In this document: in pieces, positions 52,952-61,680 of the stretch
How positions within the stretch are numbered: the first letter of the stretch is position 1
How the letters are laid out: each line of letters begins with the position of its first letter
Assembly (NCBI RefSeq): GCF_900111175.1
Contig: NZ_FOGI01000001.1
Coordinates: 124,001-188,000 of the forward strand
Direction of reading: 5' to 3'
DNA length: 64,000 nt
Source: Actinokineospora terrae
GTDB lineage: Bacteria > Actinomycetota > Actinomycetes > Mycobacteriales > Pseudonocardiaceae
The notes under the pieces: model-generated
What the model was told of the DNA's origin: nothing
Databases searched by the model: none
Seen by the model: only the letters and a program-made list of their open reading frames with translations
Translations under genes and position numbers: made by a program

Positions 52952-53887
52952 ATGACCCTGGACCCCCAGGTGGAGCAGTACCGGGCCGAGCGCGAGCGGC
53001 GGCGGGCGACCCCGCTCTACGAGCTGACCCTCGAGCAGGCCCGCGCCGAGGACCTGCGGTCCATCCAGGACGCGGCGGGCGACCCGGAGCCGGTGGCCTC
53101 GGTGGTCGACACCGACGCCCGCGGCATACCGGTGCGGATATACCGGCCGACCGAGGAGGCCGAGCCGTCTCCCGTGCTGGTTTACTTCTTCGGCGGCGGT
53201 TGGACGCTGGGCACGATAGACACCGCCGACGCCATATGCCGTCGGATGACGAACGCCGCGGGCTGTGTCACCGTGGCGGTCGGGTACCGGTTGGCGCCCG
53301 AGCACAGGTTCCCGGCGGCCGTCCACGACTGCCACGCGGCCACCGAGTGGGTCTCCCAGCAGGACTGGGCGGGCCCCATCGCGGTCGGCGGGGACAGCGC
53401 GGGCGGCAACCTCGCCGCCGCCGTCACCCTGCTGGCCAGGGACAACGGCCCCGACCTCGCCCACCAGCTCCTCGTCTACCCCAACACCGACCACGGCGCC
53501 GACACCCCGTCGCTGCGGGAGAACACCGACCGGTACCTGTTCAACCGGCACTCCGTCGCCTGGTACTGGGACAACTACCTCGCCACCCCCGACGACGGCG
53601 CCGACCCGCTGGCCTCGCCGCTGCGCGCGACCGACCACAGCGGCCTCCCACCTGCGACGATCATCACCGCCGGGTACGACCCGCTGCGCGACGAGGGCGA
53701 GGCGTACGCCCGCGCGCTGTCCGAGGCGGGCGTGCCGACCGAGCTGACCCGGTTCCCCGGTATGGCGCACGGCTTCTTCACCATGTTCGGTGTCCTGCCC
53801 GCCGCTGCCCAGGCCGTCGCGCTCGCCGCGGCCCGGTTGCGCGGCGCGTTCGCCGACCACCCGCACCGGGCGGGCCGCTCCGGGTGA
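52952..53887 (+). CDS. HSL-family alpha/beta hydrolase (esterase)
   Basis: A 311-residue soluble esterase from ATG 52952. The hormone-sensitive-lipase pattern is present: oxyanion motif as VYFFGGGWTLG (HGGG shifted to FGGG), VAVGYRLAPEHRFPAA, nucleophile GGDSAGGN with Ser149, and catalytic His in MAHGFFTMF. The FGGG in place of HGGG is a mild deviation. It converges with the hydroxymandelate oxidase gene (5 nt apart) at the edge of the biosynthetic cluster and could release or hydrolyse an intermediate; membership is inference. Confidence 0.87.
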   Translation: MTLDPQVEQYRAERERRRATPLYELTLEQARAEDLRSIQDAAGDPEPVASVVDTDARGIPVRIYRPTEEAEPSPVLVYFFGGGWTLGTIDTADAICRRMTNAAGCVTVAVGYRLAPEHRFPAAVHDCHAATEWVSQQDWAGPIAVGGDSAGGNLAAAVTLLARDNGPDLAHQLLVYPNTDHGADTPSLRENTDRYLFNRHSVAWYWDNYLATPDDGADPLASPLRATDHSGLPPATIITAGYDPLRDEGEAYARALSEAGVPTELTRFPGMAHGFFTMFGVLPAAAQAVALAAARLRGAFADHPHRAGRSG

Positions 53888-53892
53888 TCAGC

Positions 53893-54966
53893 TCAACCCA
53901 GCACCGACCGGTCCACCTCGACCGTCGTCGGGCGACCGCACAGCGCCATGGCCTCTTCCAGCTCCTCCCGCAGCAACCTCAGCACGTGTTCGGCACCGGC
54001 GGCCCCGGAGTGCGCGAGTCCCCACAACACCGGCCGTCCTACCAGCACCGTTGCCGCTCCGAGCGCCAACGCCTTGAGCACGTCCGTCCCGCGCCGAACG
54101 CCGCCGTCGACCAGCACCGGCAGCCGACCGGCCACCGCGTCGACCACCTCGGCCAGCGCGTCCACCGCGGCGGGCACCCCGTCGAGCTGCCTGCCGCCGT
54201 GGTTGGACACCACCACCGCGTCCACCCCGTTCTCGGCGGCCAGCCGCGCGTCCTCGCCAGCCAGGATTCCCTTGAGCACCAGCGGGAGGCGGGTGCGTTC
54301 GCGAAGCCAGCCGAGGTCCGACCAGGTGATCGTCGGGTCGAAGCGCTCGCGCGAGTGCCGTTCGATGGCCGACACCCCGGCCTCGGCGACGTGGCTGGCC
54401 GCCATCAGCTCCGCGTCCAGGTTCACCGCGCGCACGTGCGGCGGGAGGGTGAACCCGCTGCGCAGGTCCCGCGCCCGCCTGGCCACCTTGGGCGCGTCCA
54501 CGGTCAGCACCAGCGCCCGGTACCCCGCCTGCTCGACCCGTCCGACCAGCTCGAGCAGGGCGCCGCGGTCGCGCAGCCAGTACAGCTGCATCCACAGTGG
54601 ACCGGTCGCCGCCTGGGCCATCCGGACCAGGCCGGTGCTGGCGAACATGCTGGCCACGAACAGCGCCCCGGCCGCGCCGGTCGCCTTGACCGTGGCCAGT
54701 TCCGCCTCGGGGTGCACCAGCGCGTGGTAGGCCATCGGCGCGACGCCCAGCGGTGCGGCCAACGACGAACCGAGCAGGTCCACCGCGGTGTCGACCGACC
54801 CGACGTCGACCAGCACCCTGGGCCGCAACCGGATCCTGCGGTACGCGGCGGTGTTCTCGCGCAGTGTCCACTCCGCGCCTGACCCGCCGTCGAGGTAGCC
54901 GAGCACATCGCCCGCGAGGGTGGCTTTCGCGTGCTCGGCGTAGTCGGCGACGTCCACGGGATTCAC
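53893..54966 (-). CDS. hmo: FMN-dependent alpha-hydroxy acid oxidase, probable 4-hydroxymandelate oxidase
   Basis: A 357-residue TIM-barrel FMN enzyme from GTG 54966 with AAGGAGG upstream. Family marks: YLDGGSGAEWTLREN, LPLVLKGILAGEDA, the catalytic His/Arg of SNHGGRQLDGVPA and the FMN-phosphate loop VDGGVRRGTDVLKALALGA. Lactate, glycolate and mandelate oxidases share this fold. The hydroxymandelate synthase gene 7 kb away makes 4-hydroxymandelate oxidation to 4-hydroxybenzoylformate (HmO in glycopeptide clusters) the best guess. No aminotransferase (HpgT) is visible, so the route to hydroxyphenylglycine is not established. Confidence 0.82.
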   Translation of the reverse strand: MNPVDVADYAEHAKATLAGDVLGYLDGGSGAEWTLRENTAAYRRIRLRPRVLVDVGSVDTAVDLLGSSLAAPLGVAPMAYHALVHPEAELATVKATGAAGALFVASMFASTGLVRMAQAATGPLWMQLYWLRDRGALLELVGRVEQAGYRALVLTVDAPKVARRARDLRSGFTLPPHVRAVNLDAELMAASHVAEAGVSAIERHSRERFDPTITWSDLGWLRERTRLPLVLKGILAGEDARLAAENGVDAVVVSNHGGRQLDGVPAAVDALAEVVDAVAGRLPVLVDGGVRRGTDVLKALALGAATVLVGRPVLWGLAHSGAAGAEHVLRLLREELEEAMALCGRPTTVEVDRSVLG

Positions 54967-55206
54967 TCCAGGTCCTCCTTGATGGCTTTGCGCCGTTCGG
55001 GGTATTGCGCCCGGCATATCCTGTCATCCGCTATCCGCAATTTCCAAGATGGTCACGGACCGCGTTTCAGTTACCTTGTGGCGTGCGCGCCGCGTAGCCG
55101 GATTCGCCTGTGCACACAGTGAGAACCCCTGGTAGTGGGCTTGTCGAACCGGCCGGTATTAGGCCTTTCGGGCGACCTTGACTCTCGTTGAGGCGGTATG
55201 CGATTG

Positions 55207-55229
55207 TTTAGCCGGCCAGGGCGGCTAAA
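55207..55229. promoter_or_regulatory. TTTAGCC inverted repeat before the ligase operon
   Basis: TTTAGCC (55207-55213) and GGCTAAA (55223-55229) are perfect 7-bp arms 9 nt apart, 48-70 nt upstream of ATG 55277, in the 310-bp divergent region with the oxidase gene. A TTGACT lies just upstream. Candidate operator for the biosynthetic operon; regulator unknown. Confidence 0.5.
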
Positions 55230-55276
55230 GGACTCTCGCTACGGCGTTCGGCCTAGCAAAAAATGTGAAGGAACCA

Positions 55277-56710
55277 ATGGCGGGCGTGGAACTTCCGCTG
55301 GTGAATCAGCCTGCGGTGAACCCGGAATGGGTCGACGACGTGCTGCTCGGCGGGCCGGGCGACGCGGTCTGCCTGCGCCTGGACCGACCGGTCGACCGGG
55401 ACGGTCTGCGCGGGGAGGTCGCCGACCGCGAGGCGCACCTGCGCGCACACGGCCTAGTCGCGGGTGGCACTGTCGCGTTGCGACTGCCGCCGTCGCTGGC
55501 CTTCATCGGGTTCCTGCTCGCCGCCTGGCGGATCGGCGCGCAGGTCAGCCTGCTCGACCACCGGCTCACCCAGCACGAGGTCGACGGCGCCCTGGAGCGG
55601 GTGGGCGCGCAGTTCGTGGTGCAGGCGCGGGAGAGCGCCGGGCACCGGCTCAGCGGTTACGCCGAGGTCGTCGCCCGAGTGTCCGCCCGGGAGGGTGGCC
55701 GCCCGGCCGGTACACCGCACGCGTTGGTGCAGTTCAGTTCCGGCTCGACCGGCGCCTCCAAGGTGATCGCCAGGACATCCGATGACCTGATCGCCGAACT
55801 GTCCCGTTACGACCGGTTGGCCGAGTTCCCCCGGGCGGGGGAGCGGGTGGTGCTGCTGTCGTCGATCGTGCACGTGCTCGGTCTGGTCGGCGGTCTGCTC
55901 AACTCGTTGCACACCGGCGCGGAGCTGGTGTTCCCGCGCAGGCTCACCGCCGAGGGCATCCTCGCCGCGGTCGCCGAGTCCGACCTGCCCACCACGATCA
56001 TCGGCGTTCCGTTCCACGCCGAACTGCTGACCTCGCTGCCCGACCCGGCGCCGCTTCCCCAGCTGCGCCGGATGATCGTCGCCGGTGAGCTGGTGCGCCC
56101 CGCGGTGCCGCCGCGCTTCCGCGACCGCTTCGGCGTCCCGCTCGGCACGATGTACGGGATGACCGAGATCGGCGTCATCGCCACCGACCTCGACGGCGCT
56201 CACTGGCCGTCGGTCGAACCGGCGCACGGCCTCGAACTGCGGGTCAGCGCCGGTGAGCTGTGGATCGCGATGGCCGACTCGCCGTACCTCGGCGCGCAGG
56301 ACCCGTCCCGCTTCGTCGACGGCTGGCTGTGCACCAAGGACGCCGCCGAACTCGACGCCGGTCTGCTCACCGTCCTGGGCCGCCTCGACTCGCAGGTCTC
56401 CATCGGCGGCCTCAAGGTCGACCTGACCGAGGTGGAGCAAACGCTCTCGGCGCTCGACTCCGTCCGCGAGGCCGTGGTGGTGCACGACTCCGGCATCCAG
56501 GCGTACGTGAGCCTGGCCGATGGCGCCGCGGTCGAGCAGGTCACCGCCGCGCTCACCGAGACCCTCGCGCCGTTCAAGCGCCCACGCAGGCTCGTGGTCC
56601 TCCCGGCGCTGCCGAGGACGACCACCGGCAAGGTCGTGCGTTCCGCCGCCGCGCTCGTCGCGGCCGAGAACGCCCATGCAGCAATGGAAGACAAGGAGAG
56701 CCAGCGATGA
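55277..56710 (+). CDS. Adenylate-forming ligase 1 (stand-alone A domain)
   Basis: A 477-residue acyl/aryl-AMP ligase; ATG 55277 follows AAGGAACC. The ANL superfamily motifs are complete: VQFSSGSTGASKVI (A3), GTMYGMTEIG (A5), GWLCTKDAAELDAG (A7), LGRLDSQVSIGGLKVDLTEVE (A8) and the catalytic Lys in TTTGKVVRS (A10). It is the first gene of an operon running with ATGA or similar overlaps to 61650, and the next gene encodes a carrier protein, so it likely loads that carrier. The acid may be 4-hydroxymandelate or a derivative; inference. Confidence 0.87.
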   Translation: MAGVELPLVNQPAVNPEWVDDVLLGGPGDAVCLRLDRPVDRDGLRGEVADREAHLRAHGLVAGGTVALRLPPSLAFIGFLLAAWRIGAQVSLLDHRLTQHEVDGALERVGAQFVVQARESAGHRLSGYAEVVARVSAREGGRPAGTPHALVQFSSGSTGASKVIARTSDDLIAELSRYDRLAEFPRAGERVVLLSSIVHVLGLVGGLLNSLHTGAELVFPRRLTAEGILAAVAESDLPTTIIGVPFHAELLTSLPDPAPLPQLRRMIVAGELVRPAVPPRFRDRFGVPLGTMYGMTEIGVIATDLDGAHWPSVEPAHGLELRVSAGELWIAMADSPYLGAQDPSRFVDGWLCTKDAAELDAGLLTVLGRLDSQVSIGGLKVDLTEVEQTLSALDSVREAVVVHDSGIQAYVSLADGAAVEQVTAALTETLAPFKRPRRLVVLPALPRTTTGKVVRSAAALVAAENAHAAMEDKESQR

Positions 56711-56979
56711 AGGACCAGCTCCGCGAGTTCGTGCTCGACACGCTGCGGGAGATGAACTACGACGTCAGCGAGGTCGAGGGGGACACCGACCTCGGGCCCG
56801 CGGGCCTGGACCTGGAGTCGTTGGCGCTGGCCGACCTGGCCGTGCAGATCGAGGACAAGTACCAGATCAAGTTCGGCGACGACGACATGGAGGCGTTGGC
56901 GCTGATGACCCTCGACGAGTTCGTCGACGCGCTCGCCGAGCGGCTCTCGGTCGCCTCCGGGTCGGACACCGCGTCCTGA
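56707..56979 (+). CDS. Acyl/peptidyl carrier protein 1
   Basis: A 90-residue carrier protein overlapping the ligase stop (ATGA at 56707). The phosphopantetheine attachment site is Ser38 in the GLDLESLAL motif, preceded by LGPAG; helices fit an ACP (IEDKYQIKFGDDD). Strongly acidic. It is presumed to carry the acid activated by ligase 1. Confidence 0.87.
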   Translation: MKDQLREFVLDTLREMNYDVSEVEGDTDLGPAGLDLESLALADLAVQIEDKYQIKFGDDDMEALALMTLDEFVDALAERLSVASGSDTAS

Positions 56980-56981
56980 CC

Positions 56982-57212
56982 ATGAGCGCACCCGACCGGG
57001 CCGAGGTGATCGGCATGCTCTCCGGCTTCGGCGACCGCGCCACCGGCGAGGTCGGCGAGACCCTCGACTCCCTGGAGCTGACCTGGCTGATCGCCCAGGT
57101 CGAGCAGCGCTACGGGGTCGAGTTGGAGCTGTCCGACGAGGTGTTCTCCGGCATGGCCACCGTCACCGGTGCCATCGACACCCTGGCCAGGGTGCTGCGT
57201 GACCATGGCTGA
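56982..57212 (+). CDS. Acyl carrier protein 2
   Basis: A 76-residue carrier protein beginning 2 nt after carrier 1. Ser30 lies in TLDSLELTWL, the phosphopantetheine site; the QVEQRYGVELELSDEV helix follows. It is short but complete. Two differing carriers imply separate tethering of starter and extender or chain. Confidence 0.85.
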   Translation: MSAPDRAEVIGMLSGFGDRATGEVGETLDSLELTWLIAQVEQRYGVELELSDEVFSGMATVTGAIDTLARVLRDHG

Positions 57213-58251
57213 CCACCCGGTCCACATCACCGCCGCCGCGGCCCGCACCGCCTTCGGCCGCGACCACACGCGACTGCGCGCCGACGGGTTCGCCGGTGTG
57301 CCCGCGTTCGCGCCGGTCACGCGCTTCCCCACCGAGGGGCGCCGGACGCGGCACGCGGCGACCCTGCCCGGGGCGCCTGCGCTGGTGGACGAGCTCGTCG
57401 GTGTCATCGATGAGGTGTACACCGGTCCCAAGTCGACGGTTCCACTCCTGCTCGCGGCGCACGCCGACGCGGGCAACCGCGCTCTGGCGGCCGAGGTCGC
57501 GGAGCGGACCGGTGTGGCGGGCGTGCCCCGCGTGTACACGGGAGCGTGTGTCGCGGCGACGTCGGCGGTGGCGGACGCGGCGACGATGATCGCCACCGGG
57601 CGCGCCGAGCGGGTCCTGGTCGCGGCCGGGTACCTGGTCGAACCGTCGACCTTCGCGCTGTTCGACGCCGGACGGGCGTTGTCGCGTGACGGTCGGGTGC
57701 GCCCGTTCAGCGCCGGGCGGCAGGGAATGCTGCTCGGTGACGGCGTCGCGGCCGTCCTGCTGGAGCGGGCGGGCAAGGACCCGCTGGCCAGGGTGGCCGG
57801 GTGGTCCCGCTCGGGGGACGCCTACCACGTGTGCAAGCCCAAACCGGACGGAACAGGCTTGGCCAGGGCCATCACCCAGGCCATGACCCGTGCCGGTGTG
57901 TCCACTGGGGACATCGACTACGTCAACGCGAACGGCACCGGCACGCAGTTCAACGACGCCGCCGAGGTCGCCGCGCTGCGGTTGGCCGGTCTCGACGGTG
58001 TGCCGGTGAGCTCGACCAAGTCCGTCCACGGCCACGCGCTGGAGGCGTCCGGCCTGGTCGAGCTGGTCGCGACGGTGCTGGCGCTGCGGGCGGGCGAACT
58101 GCCGGTCAACTCCGGCTACCTCGGCGCCGACCCGCACTGCGAGCTCGACCTGGTCGTGGACGCGCCGCGGCGGACGCGGGTGGGCCACGCGCTGACGGTG
58201 AACGCGGCGTTCGGCGGGGCCAACACGGCGCTCGTGGTCGGTGCGGCATGA
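57205..58251 (+). CDS. Ketosynthase-like protein with His-to-Asn change
   Basis: A 348-residue ketosynthase-fold protein (ATG 57205, overlapping carrier 2 by 8 nt). The active-site Cys is Cys115 in TGACVAATS and the late His is His277 in KSVHGHALEASG. The first catalytic His, normally NAHGTGT, is Asn243 (NANGTGTQFNDAAE), so the triad is Cys-Asn-His. It is shorter than FabF-type enzymes (about 410). Altered decarboxylation or an acyl-transfer or esterification role is possible. It is coupled to a KS-like fragment downstream. Confidence 0.85.
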   Translation: MADHPVHITAAAARTAFGRDHTRLRADGFAGVPAFAPVTRFPTEGRRTRHAATLPGAPALVDELVGVIDEVYTGPKSTVPLLLAAHADAGNRALAAEVAERTGVAGVPRVYTGACVAATSAVADAATMIATGRAERVLVAAGYLVEPSTFALFDAGRALSRDGRVRPFSAGRQGMLLGDGVAAVLLERAGKDPLARVAGWSRSGDAYHVCKPKPDGTGLARAITQAMTRAGVSTGDIDYVNANGTGTQFNDAAEVAALRLAGLDGVPVSSTKSVHGHALEASGLVELVATVLALRAGELPVNSGYLGADPHCELDLVVDAPRRTRVGHALTVNAAFGGANTALVVGAA

Positions 58252-58760
58252 GCGCTACCGTCGAGGCCGGTGTTGTTGTAGCGTCGGCGTACTGGCCCGA
58301 GTCCGATGTGGACACGGTCACCGCGGTGACCGGGTTCGTCGTCTCCGCGTTCAACCCGCTGGTCGCGGAAGTGGCCCAGCGGTGCATGAGCGCCTACGAC
58401 GGGGAGGTCGTCGCCGACCGCACGGCCATCGTGCTCGCCAGCGTCGGCGGCGACCGGACCAGCGCGGACGTGGTCGCGGAAGCGGTGGCCGCGGGGACGC
58501 GGGTCGCACCGCTGCTGTTCTTCCAATCCAACCCGAACGCGGTGCTGGGGCACGTGGCCGCGCGGTGGGGGTTGGCGGGGCCGTTGGTGTGCACGAGCCC
58601 GAGCGGGGAGGCGATGGCGGACGCCATCGCGTGCGCGGAGTTGCTGTTCGCCGCCGGTGAGGCGGCGGCGGCATTGGTGATCACCGCCGAGGTGGCGGAC
58701 GAGTCGGGTGGGAGCGACCGGGCGGAAGCCGTCCTGGTCATGGCGAGGGAGCGGGCATGA
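58248..58760 (+). CDS. Beta-ketoacyl synthase N-terminal-like small protein
   Basis: A 170-residue protein starting as ATGA overlap with the previous stop. It resembles only the first half of a ketosynthase (SASVGGD-type TSADVVAEA, LLFFQSNPNAVLGHVAARWGL, VCTSPSGEAMADAIACAELL), with Ser-Pro-Ser-Gly where the active Cys would be. It has no C-terminal half. Proteins of this sort accompany type II PKS-like gene sets and may be a non-catalytic partner that pairs with the preceding Asn-variant ketosynthase. Confidence 0.75.
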   Translation: MSATVEAGVVVASAYWPESDVDTVTAVTGFVVSAFNPLVAEVAQRCMSAYDGEVVADRTAIVLASVGGDRTSADVVAEAVAAGTRVAPLLFFQSNPNAVLGHVAARWGLAGPLVCTSPSGEAMADAIACAELLFAAGEAAAALVITAEVADESGGSDRAEAVLVMARERA

Positions 58761-60370
58761 GGGCCACGAGCATCCGGGCCAGGCTGGCGAGCGCGCCGGA
58801 GGTGGGCGCCGGGAACGTGCTGACCACCCTGGTGGCACTGGGCGGGGACCTCGACCGGCCCGCCTTCACCTTCGACACCCCGGTCGAGGACGTCTCGGCG
58901 TGGACGGCGCTGACCGTGCGGGTGCTCGACGAACGCGTCCGGGCCCGCGCTGCGGCACTGCACGCACTGGGCATCGGGAAGCGCGACCCCGTCGCGGTCA
59001 CCGCCACCGCGGCCGCCGACAACATCCTCACCTTCCTCGCGCTGGCCCGGCTCGGCGCCATCCCGGCGCTCATCAACGCCAAACTGGCCCCCGAGATCAC
59101 CGCGCTGTACGTCAGCAGGCTCGGCGCCGTGGGTGTCCTCGCCGACGAGGCCCGCCGCGAAGCCCTCGCCCCGCACGGCGTGCACCTGCTGGCCCCGATC
59201 GAGGACCTGGGCCAGGCAGATCCCGCCGCCGCGCCCGAGCCGTACCGGTTCCACCAGGGCGACCCGGTCGCGATCACGCACTCCTCGGGCACGACCGGTG
59301 TGCCGAAAGCCGTGCTGCACTCGCATTCGAGCCTGTTCGCGGCCAACAAGCACCGGCTCCGGATGCCGAAGGCGCAGGGCACCGACCGCATCCTCTCCGC
59401 GCTCCCGGCCCCGCACGCGGCCACCCTCATCGCCCTGAACCTGGTGCTGGCCAGTGAGAGCCGGCTGCTCGCGCTGTCGACCCAGACCGGTCCCTCGGTG
59501 GTCGACGCCATCGAGCAGTGGCGGCCCAGCGGCGTGCTCGGCTTCGCGGCGACCTGGTCGGAGATGGCCAAGACCGACCTGCGCGGGCGTGACCTGGACT
59601 CGGTCGCGCTGTGGTGGAACACCGGCGACTGCGCGCACGAGGCCCACATCCGCAGGCTGATCTCCCTGGGCTACCGCGAGGTGTCCACACGGGAGGGGCG
59701 GGTCCGCAAGCCGGGGTCGGCGTTCATCGACGGCCTGGGCTCCAGCGAGATGGGCCACTCGCACTTCTACATCACCCACACCACCGAGACCGACCGGTAC
59801 GGCCGCTGCATCGGCAAGCCGCACGCGTTCGCCGAACCCGTCGTGCTCGACCCGGACGGCACCGAGCTGGCACCGGGTGAGGTGGGGGAGTTGGGCACCA
59901 AGTCGCCCACGCTGTCGCTCGGGTACTGGAACGACTCGGTGACCACCTACCGCACTCGCGTCCGCGGCTACTTCCTCACCGGCGACCTCGTCTACCGGGA
60001 CGAAGAGGGCTACTTCTACCACGTCGACAGGCTTGTCGACTCCGTCGACCTCGGCGACGGCAAGCGCCTGCACACCGCGCTGTCCGAGGAGCGCGTCCTC
60101 AACGCCTGCCCCGATGTCGCCGACTGCACGGTCGTCGCCGTCCGCACCGACTCCGGTGTCGTCACCGACGTCCTGCTCCAACTCGACGCCGCCGGTGACC
60201 CGGACGCCAACCGCGACGAGGCGATCCGCGCGGCACTCGGCCCGGACGTCGCCGCGACCCTGCGCGAGGTGGTCGTGGTCGACGAGGACCGGATCCCGCT
60301 GGGCCCCACCGGGAAGGTCCGCAAGGTCGCGTTGCGCGAGCAGTACCTGAAGACCCTGGCCGCGCGATGA
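58757..60370 (+). CDS. Adenylate-forming ligase 2 (fatty acyl/aryl-CoA or ACP ligase)
   Basis: A 537-residue ANL enzyme (ATGA overlap at 58757). Motifs: AITHSSGTTGVPKAVLHSH (A3), GLGSSEMGHSH (A5), YFLTGDLVYRDEEGYFYHVDRL (A7-A8) and the catalytic Lys in LGPTGKVRKVAL (A10). It differs enough from ligase 1 to serve a second substrate. Which carrier it loads is not shown. Confidence 0.87.
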   Translation: MRATSIRARLASAPEVGAGNVLTTLVALGGDLDRPAFTFDTPVEDVSAWTALTVRVLDERVRARAAALHALGIGKRDPVAVTATAAADNILTFLALARLGAIPALINAKLAPEITALYVSRLGAVGVLADEARREALAPHGVHLLAPIEDLGQADPAAAPEPYRFHQGDPVAITHSSGTTGVPKAVLHSHSSLFAANKHRLRMPKAQGTDRILSALPAPHAATLIALNLVLASESRLLALSTQTGPSVVDAIEQWRPSGVLGFAATWSEMAKTDLRGRDLDSVALWWNTGDCAHEAHIRRLISLGYREVSTREGRVRKPGSAFIDGLGSSEMGHSHFYITHTTETDRYGRCIGKPHAFAEPVVLDPDGTELAPGEVGELGTKSPTLSLGYWNDSVTTYRTRVRGYFLTGDLVYRDEEGYFYHVDRLVDSVDLGDGKRLHTALSEERVLNACPDVADCTVVAVRTDSGVVTDVLLQLDAAGDPDANRDEAIRAALGPDVAATLREVVVVDEDRIPLGPTGKVRKVALREQYLKTLAAR

Positions 60371-61650
60371 GACCCGCCGCCGCCATCACCGGCATCGGGC
60401 TGGTGACCCCACTCGGGCGCAAACCGGCCGAGGTGTTCGACGCCCTGTGCGTCGGCCGCTCCGGCGTCGTCACCCCGCCCGAGGGCCACCCGCTCGCCGG
60501 GCTCCTCGACGCCGCGGGCATCGCCCCGGACATCGACCCGACCGAGGTCATGGACGCCAAGTCCGCCAAGGCCGTCGACCGGTTCGTGCTCCAGGCGATG
60601 GCCGCCGCCGACGACGCACTGGCCGACGCCAGGATCACCGTCGGCACCGACGTCGACCCCGAGCGGGTCGCGGTCGTGGTGTCGACCGGCGGCGCGGGCC
60701 TGGAGACCTACGAGCACTTCGCCGCCCAGCGCCGGGAACGCGGCCGCGCCAAGGTGAGCCCGTACCTGCTGCCCGGGATGCTGGCGAACATGGCCGCCGC
60801 CCGGATCGCGATCAAGCACGGCATCCGCGGGCACAGCGCGTGCATCGCCACCGCGTGCGCGGCCGGGGCGCAGTCGATCGCCGAGGCGTTGCGGCTCATC
60901 CGCGGCGGCGAGGCGGATGTGGTGGTGTGCGGCGGGAGCGACACCGCGCTGCACCCGACCGTCGCCTCGGCGTTCGCCAACGCGTGGGCACTCGCCCGCG
61001 GCTGGGGCGCGGACCCGACCGCCGCGAGCAGGCCGTTCGACAAGCGCCGCAACGGGTTCGTCCTGGGTGAGGGCGCGGGCATCCTGGTTGTGGAGCGAGC
61101 CGACTTCGCCGACGCCCGAGGCGCCTTGTCCTACGCGAGCCTGCTCGGCTGGGCCGTCAGCACCGACGCCCACCACCCGACCACCCCGCGCCCGGACGGC
61201 TCCGGCGCCGCCTCGGTCATGCGCCGCGCCACCGCCGACGCGGGCCTCACACCGTCCGATGTGGACTACATCAACGCCCACGGCACCTCGACCCCGCTCG
61301 GTGACGCCGCCGAGGCCGCCGCCGTGCGCACCGTGTTCGGCGACGACAGCCCGGCGGTCAGCTCCATCAAGGCCCTCACCGGGCACATGCTCGGCGGCTC
61401 CGGCGCGGTGGAGGCCGCGGTGACCGCGCTGTCGGTGGCGGGCTCCGTGCTGCCGCCGACCCACAACCTCGACGACCCCGACCCGGAGTGCGCGCTCGAC
61501 CACGTGCGCGGCGCACCCCGGCCGGGACCGGTCCGCGCCGCGCTGTCGAACTCGTTCGCCTTCGGCGGCCACAACGTGAGCCTGCTGATCGGCCACCCAG
61601 GCACCCGACTGACCCGCACCGCCACCCCGTCTCCCGCACCAGCGCGCTGA
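60367..61650 (+). CDS. FabF-type ketosynthase, canonical Cys-His-His
   Basis: A 427-residue ketosynthase (ATGA overlap with ligase 2). Cys164 (ATACAAGAQS), His305 (INAHGTSTPLGDAAE) and His340 (LTGHMLGGSGAVEA) give the complete triad; GLVTPLG and NSFAFGGHNVSL are standard. It can carry out decarboxylative condensation on an ACP, probably with carriers 1 or 2. No dedicated ketoreductase, dehydratase or acyltransferase is present in the window. Confidence 0.92.
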   Translation: MRPAAAITGIGLVTPLGRKPAEVFDALCVGRSGVVTPPEGHPLAGLLDAAGIAPDIDPTEVMDAKSAKAVDRFVLQAMAAADDALADARITVGTDVDPERVAVVVSTGGAGLETYEHFAAQRRERGRAKVSPYLLPGMLANMAAARIAIKHGIRGHSACIATACAAGAQSIAEALRLIRGGEADVVVCGGSDTALHPTVASAFANAWALARGWGADPTAASRPFDKRRNGFVLGEGAGILVVERADFADARGALSYASLLGWAVSTDAHHPTTPRPDGSGAASVMRRATADAGLTPSDVDYINAHGTSTPLGDAAEAAAVRTVFGDDSPAVSSIKALTGHMLGGSGAVEAAVTALSVAGSVLPPTHNLDDPDPECALDHVRGAPRPGPVRAALSNSFAFGGHNVSLLIGHPGTRLTRTATPSPAPAR

Positions 61651-61680
61651 ACCCCAGCCCTTCCGGCCAAGAGGTCCACC

